This document shows, in pieces, positions 59,966 to 64,000 of a stretch of 64,000 nt of DNA. The stretch is taken from NCBI GenBank assembly GCA_010094045.1, contig ML986637.1, forward strand, positions 186,001-250,000, in the 5' to 3' direction. The translations under genes were made by a program, and so were the position numbers. This stretch comes from Lojkania enalia (lineage: Eukaryota; Ascomycota; Dothideomycetes; Pleosporales). How positions within the stretch are numbered: the first letter of the stretch is position 1; the number at the start of each line of letters is the position of its first letter. Below the pieces are notes generated by a model that was given only the letters and a program-made list of their open reading frames with translations, did not search any database and was not told the DNA's origin.

Positions 59966-60425
59966 ATAGTCTCGCCATTGCCGGCCTCTAGCCAAGCAGG
60001 CCACTTACCCTCCTCTAATACATCAATATTTGCCTCAGCAATTGATGCTGCCTGATACGCGACAAAAGGGCATGGGCATGACGAAGGACCTAAGAACTCA
60101 AGGGAAGGAGAAATATGATTAAAAGATAGCGCCCATATCTCACTATAGAGCAAATATCAAGGAATCTTATCAGTGAATAAGTGGAAAAGATACGGACCTC
60201 TCTAGCATATGATATCGCAGAAGTATTTACCTGTATGATCGTAGAATTGACGCCGGGGAATCTAGACCTCAGATCATATGCAAATTGCATGTGAGGAATA
60301 TTCTGAGTCTCAAAATGCTCGGATCTAAGCCCTCTAACTTGCGTGTTGCCTGTGTGGATGGAGTGGTGTGATTCTTCGCTACTGCCCTCCTGGCTTTTTA
60401 ATCTCCGTCTACACTCAATCTAATA
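59962..60425 (-). pseudogene. unidentified gene fragment
   Basis: A coding-like stretch on the minus strand, convergent with the transporter relic. From about 60425 it reads IECRRRLKSQEGSSEE, then NIPHMQFAYDLRSRFPGVNSTIIQ and ISYARE. After a likely intron (about 60192-60135) it continues IWALSFNHISPSLEFLGPS, PFVAYQAASIAEANIDVLEE and KWPAWLEAGNGETI before a stop at 59962. I do not recognise the family. There is no start methionine with upstream context; upstream sequence turns AT-rich, so the 5' part seems lost or mutated. Confidence 0.45.
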
Positions 60426-60429
60426 GGAC

Positions 60430-60885
60430 AACTAGGAGGATACTATAAATCCTATCCTAGTTTTTAGATTATATATCCCGTATTTCGTTAATTTTTCCTA
60501 TGGATTTCGTAATGCCGCATCACAGTACTATATGAAAATATATCACGTGACAAAGTAAAAATAGTCTCGACATCTACGAGACTTCAATTGATTGGATGCT
60601 TTAGAATTTCTTGTCTTTGCATAGGCTTTGGTGAATTAAATTGATAGAGTTTGTGTGATTTTAAGTAAATGCGTTTCTATTCGCTATATCTTCAGTCATC
60701 CAGAGAAACCCCCAGTCGTACTCGATCTAGCATTCAAATGAAAAGCCACATAAAGATGCCCGAATATGCATACACGAATATCTGCAAGTAGGCAAAGCAA
60801 AATAACCACTACGAGTGTCTAATAGTAAGCAATACCGTCGAATTTCGCAAGCCTTGGATGGGAGTGAATAGCTTAATCGAACAGA
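60430..60885. other. AT-rich spacer
   Basis: About 450 bp, AT-rich, no reading frames of interest. It may be mildly RIP-mutated remains of the 5' part of the preceding fragment. Confidence 0.35.
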
Positions 60886-62631
60886 CTACTTCTTGGCTGC
60901 CCACTTTACAAGCTCATCGACATCCTCAGGCCCTATACTTCTTTCGTCAGACTGAATCATTCTTGGTTCATCTTCTTCTTTTTCCCATTTAAAGATTTCG
61001 TCGTCCCGTTTCCCTTCCTGCTGTGCAGTGTCTCTCTTTGGTACCCAGTTTACTATGTCGTCTACATTGCCGTCAGGGACGCTGTCAGTATTTTGACTAT
61101 GTCTAATGCTATCTGGTTCGTCTATCCCTTTCATATGATCAGGAGGCATTGACAAGCTGTTAGTGACTTTAGAAATGGGTTGTGTAGATGTTTGGGGTGT
61201 GGGGACTCGTTGCTGAACTTGCTTCGCCGGGGGGGTCGGAGAGTGGGTAGTGGGCAGCGACTTTTGTGCATCTTCATCATTTTTAGAGTTGGCTTTTTTC
61301 GATCTGTCTTGTGCTATGGGTTGATCTTTCCGAGAAACGTACTGGACGAGTTCGTCGAGGTCCGCATCGTCTAAACTACCTTTGTCTTCTTGACTACGGC
61401 CGATACCATCTGGCTGTTCTGGCCGTAATTTGATTTCTTGCTGCATAGTCGAAGATTGATCCTTAAAATTCTTTACTCTTTCGGAATTTCCGTTCGTCTC
61501 GTCTGCCTCCATTATCCAATGTACTGGTTCTGCAGCGTCTGATTCATTGACCTTAGAGCTTGATGAACTTTGTTTTTGATCTTGCTTTTTTGTAGGGATG
61601 GGCCCGGCTTTGTCCCCGTCTTTCCTGCTGACCCATCTCACTAATTCGTCGACGTCCTTATTGCCGAATGACCTGTCGTCGTCACGCTCGCCGCTTTCCG
61701 AATCTGATTCTGTAGCAGCATCGCTCCAGTCTAGAGCAACTTCTTCTTCTCTGTGCTCGGATTTTAGATCCTCCTTTTGGCTGGCAAACTGAACCAGGTC
61801 TTCGACATCAGACTGTTTCAAACTTCCACGCATATTCCTGTCCTCAATTGCCGACCGGCGACCTCGTCTTGCTTCTCCATCGCTTGGTGGATCCCGCCTG
61901 CTAACCCATCTCACCAAGTCCTCCAAATGTCCCTCGTTCAAACTGCCTGCATCCAAATCGTTCCTCGCTCTCCGCTTCCCCATATTGCCCTCATCGTCTG
62001 AACTGGCTGTCGATTCGTTGTTCTCATCCTCAATTGTTGGCAGAGCACTCTCCTTGCTGGTCATCCTTTTCAGTTTACTTCCCATTCGATGCATGAACCC
62101 TTCTTTCGTTGGACTTCCCTTGGGGCTTCCCTTAGGACTTTCTGGGGTCTTCGGTCGATTGAGGCCCTTCCTTTGTTCATGCTCCTCTCTCCATTTCTGC
62201 TCTGCTTGTTCTTGTTCCATCTGCTCCCTGTGCTTCGCATGGGCCTCTTCAATTCGTGTCGAGAACAAAATACTTCGGAGAGAATGAAACCTTGCCAGGT
62301 GTGGATGGCGGCTCCCCCCTCGCAGGCCAGGCGTTGGCGACGCCAGTCCTGGAGATTCGTGTTGCGGCGACAATTGCAACTTATGCAAGTTATCTTTGCT
62401 CTTATTTCGGCCGTGATGGCAGACTTCCTTGGTATCCGAAGGATCGTTGTCCTCGGATACGTTCAGTTCATCTTCGTCGCTCGATGAATGATCATCCCCA
62501 ATCTCGTCCAAAATCCGCGTCACCTGCGGCGTTAACATGCTCATATTTCCATACTCTTTTGCCTCACCCGGTAAATCGGCCTGCTTGACGTTTGTGCTTG
62601 CCCCTGGCTGTAAGTCGAAGTAGGACGCCAT
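60886..62631 (-). CDS. disordered acidic protein with repeated VDELVRWVSRKD motif
   Basis: A single exon of 581 residues, starting MASYFDLQPGAST. Composition is dominated by Glu, Asp, Ser, Lys and Gln, so it is probably disordered. A short motif recurs: HLEDLVRWVSRRD, DVEDLVQFASQKE, DVDELVRWVSRKD, DLDELVQYVSRKD, NVDDIVNWVPKRD and DVDELVKWAAKK, plus a degenerate DAAEPVHWIMEAD. The spacing is irregular (about 40-90 residues). Each copy is an amphipathic helix with an aromatic core, a shape typical of a docking motif. The N-terminal region has a coiled Glu/Gln/Arg block (KHREQMEQEQAEQKWREE) after a SLRSILFSTRIEEAH patch. I know of no characterised function; a scaffold that binds several copies of one partner is the natural guess. 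Confidence 0.8.
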   Translation of the reverse strand: MASYFDLQPGASTNVKQADLPGEAKEYGNMSMLTPQVTRILDEIGDDHSSSDEDELNVSEDNDPSDTKEVCHHGRNKSKDNLHKLQLSPQHESPGLASPTPGLRGGSRHPHLARFHSLRSILFSTRIEEAHAKHREQMEQEQAEQKWREEHEQRKGLNRPKTPESPKGSPKGSPTKEGFMHRMGSKLKRMTSKESALPTIEDENNESTASSDDEGNMGKRRARNDLDAGSLNEGHLEDLVRWVSRRDPPSDGEARRGRRSAIEDRNMRGSLKQSDVEDLVQFASQKEDLKSEHREEEVALDWSDAATESDSESGERDDDRSFGNKDVDELVRWVSRKDGDKAGPIPTKKQDQKQSSSSSKVNESDAAEPVHWIMEADETNGNSERVKNFKDQSSTMQQEIKLRPEQPDGIGRSQEDKGSLDDADLDELVQYVSRKDQPIAQDRSKKANSKNDEDAQKSLPTTHSPTPPAKQVQQRVPTPQTSTQPISKVTNSLSMPPDHMKGIDEPDSIRHSQNTDSVPDGNVDDIVNWVPKRDTAQQEGKRDDEIFKWEKEEDEPRMIQSDERSIGPEDVDELVKWAAKK

Positions 62632-63897
62632 GATGTGTGCTCCTTCCTATATTGTCACGATAACCTCTGTCAACACCGGGTGGGACTGGGACTGTAGGTC
62701 GGAAGGTTAGTAGATGTGACATTGGGATCCAGGGACTACGATGCATTAAAGATGCAATCGGAGCGCGTGCCCTTGGACGACCTTGATGCTTGGTGGTGGC
62801 TTGGCGGGCTCAAAGGCGGGGTCGAGAGCGCTGGCGAGAATGACGGATGTGGAACCCGCTATCTACGATAGCTATTCATTGGTTCGCCTGCGCTTAATCA
62901 GCTGCTGACAGGGAAACGTTGCGTGCGTGGCATCGTCAGCGATTTGAATATTTAATCGAGCTCAACGGATGTAGATGTTACTGTTATCATGAATATTCAA
63001 GTGGTCTGACTCACGTTGCATCGTATCGACGACTAGCGAGCGAATCGAGAGATCTGTGGCCGCATGTCACGATATCAAATGCTGCATAGAGCCGACGGAT
63101 TCCGCTAGAATAGTCATAACTGCTGAAGTACATAGCACGGTATTGAGATGCATTGGAGCACTCATAGTGTCTCTGGTCTGTCTAAGAGATTCCGTGGTTT
63201 CATGGCACTGTGCGCGTTTCCCAACGATCTAGATCATTCAGGGGTAGTGAAGATATTCGAGATGTCGGTGGCACCGAACGATACCTAGAAACAACCGTAT
63301 TGTTCGATAATTTACTTATCCGGATGGAGATACTACCCACACGCAATAGCGTGCGTAGAAATACTTTGGGTAAGACAGCTTTGGGAATCAAAGAAAACGA
63401 ATCCCAATTTTATAACCAGTTCTATATCTTCTAGGTGGTTTAACGTCATTGCTTCTGCAAAATATTAATAAAGAGAATAGGTCCGATATATTGAAAGGAA
63501 TTTCCGAATAATAGGGCACATTTAGAATATCTAAATCACGTGACTAATTCAGCCTCGATAGAGAAAGACGTGAGACGAGACGTCTAATTCTATAGCACCA
63601 TACAACGTTTGACAGAAGATACGAGGAATCACGATGGTGGTTTGGTCAACTTATGCCTAGTATATATGTCTAAACCACGTATAATGTTTGCGATGGGGTT
63701 CTTCAGTACGCTACGCTATTATGTTGGGTACCGAATACGCGAATTCTCGTATTTTCCGGTCGGACGCAATAAGAAACTGTATGCCCTATTTAAACTTGCC
63801 GTTTAGAAAGGTTTCTTTGCCCGTTAGGTAGCTTCTAATCTTCTAAGCTCGGAAAAACATTCTAATTAGTATGCTTGATCATATTTTAAATAGTATA
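62632..63897. other. intergenic region to the end transposon
   Basis: Upstream region of the motif-repeat gene, then sequence without recognisable genes. From about 63430 it becomes AT-rich towards the transposon end. Confidence 0.45.
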
Positions 63898-64000
63898 ACG
63901 TAGTTTATAAACGAGCTGCGAATACAAGCAAGCTGCGAACCCCACCAAGTCTCTGAGCCTTTTACAACATATAACGTACCTTACAAGCGAGCAGCCCATA
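63898..64000. mobile_element. second copy of pogo-like family 2, cut by the window edge
   Basis: Begins ACGTAGTTTATAAACGAGC after a TA and matches 30456 onwards for about 76 bases, beyond the inverted repeat into the interior. Differences within this stretch are G to A or C to T (AAGCGAG to AAACGAG and AAGCAAG, CTCCGAG to CTCTGAG, ACAGCG to ACAACA). The match breaks at 63974, where another element starts. The rest lies outside the window. Confidence 0.85.
63974..64000. mobile_element. start of a third pogo-like end, nested in the family 2 copy
   Basis: ACGTACCTTACAAGCGAGC follows a TA and replaces the expected family 2 interior. It shares the ACGTA terminus and AAGCGAG core with the other two families but differs in between. 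Only 27 bases are visible before the window ends. Confidence 0.5.

Overview
The window looks like nuclear DNA of a filamentous ascomycete (Pezizomycotina). The genes carry short spliceosomal introns (about 45-165 nt) with GTRNGT donors and pyrimidine-AG acceptors. The families are typically fungal: class II hydrophobin, class III chitin synthase, RTA1 membrane protein, DUF7580, and the fungal C2H2 domain paired with a SET domain. The repeats show C:G to T:A decay of the kind left by repeat-induced point mutation (RIP). Species cannot be read from the sequence. Exon boundaries below were worked out by hand from reading frame, family similarity and splice signals.

Layout. From 1 to 24.5 kb the window is mostly ordinary euchromatin: an FTS/AKTIP-like E2 variant, a vWA-like protein, bleomycin hydrolase, a four-helix membrane protein, a class II hydrophobin, a Ubc7/UBE2G-type E2, a kelch-type cell-surface protein, a DGK1-like CTP-dependent lipid kinase, and the SPB4 DEAD-box helicase. 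A U6 snRNA gene at about 24.43 kb ends this block.

From 24.5 to 32.3 kb is a decayed island: the 3' end of a cytochrome P450, a complete but dead pogo/Fot-like transposon with 70-bp inverted repeats, a cystathionine gamma-synthase-like pseudogene whose 3' third passes into an AT-rich RIP-like block, and a second pogo-like element with 48-bp inverted repeats. From 33 to 51.7 kb conserved genes resume: UBC12, ketol-acid reductoisomerase, a cupin, an eIF2B-like protein, a DUF218 protein, class III chitin synthase, a hypothetical with a poly-Asp tract, an RTA1-like protein and a methyltransferase.

From 51.9 to 64 kb the character turns accessory. A predicted 1,435-residue protein joins a fungal N-terminal domain, C2H2 fingers, a SET3-like SET domain and two ankyrin blocks. 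It is divergent, across 210 bp, from a DUF7580 gene. Then come a broken TDT-family (malate/C4-dicarboxylate) transporter, an unidentified gene remnant, a disordered protein carrying six clear copies of a short VDELVRWVSRKD-like motif, and at the very end a more decayed copy of the second transposon interrupted by the start of another element.

Themes. Ubiquitin-like conjugation appears three times (E2 variant, Ubc7, UBC12). Cell-wall and surface functions recur (chitin synthase, hydrophobin, kelch protein, RTA1). The strongest candidates for something undescribed are the C2H2-SET-ankyrin gene with its divergent DUF7580 partner, and the transposon set that shares a duplicated AAGCGAG terminal module.
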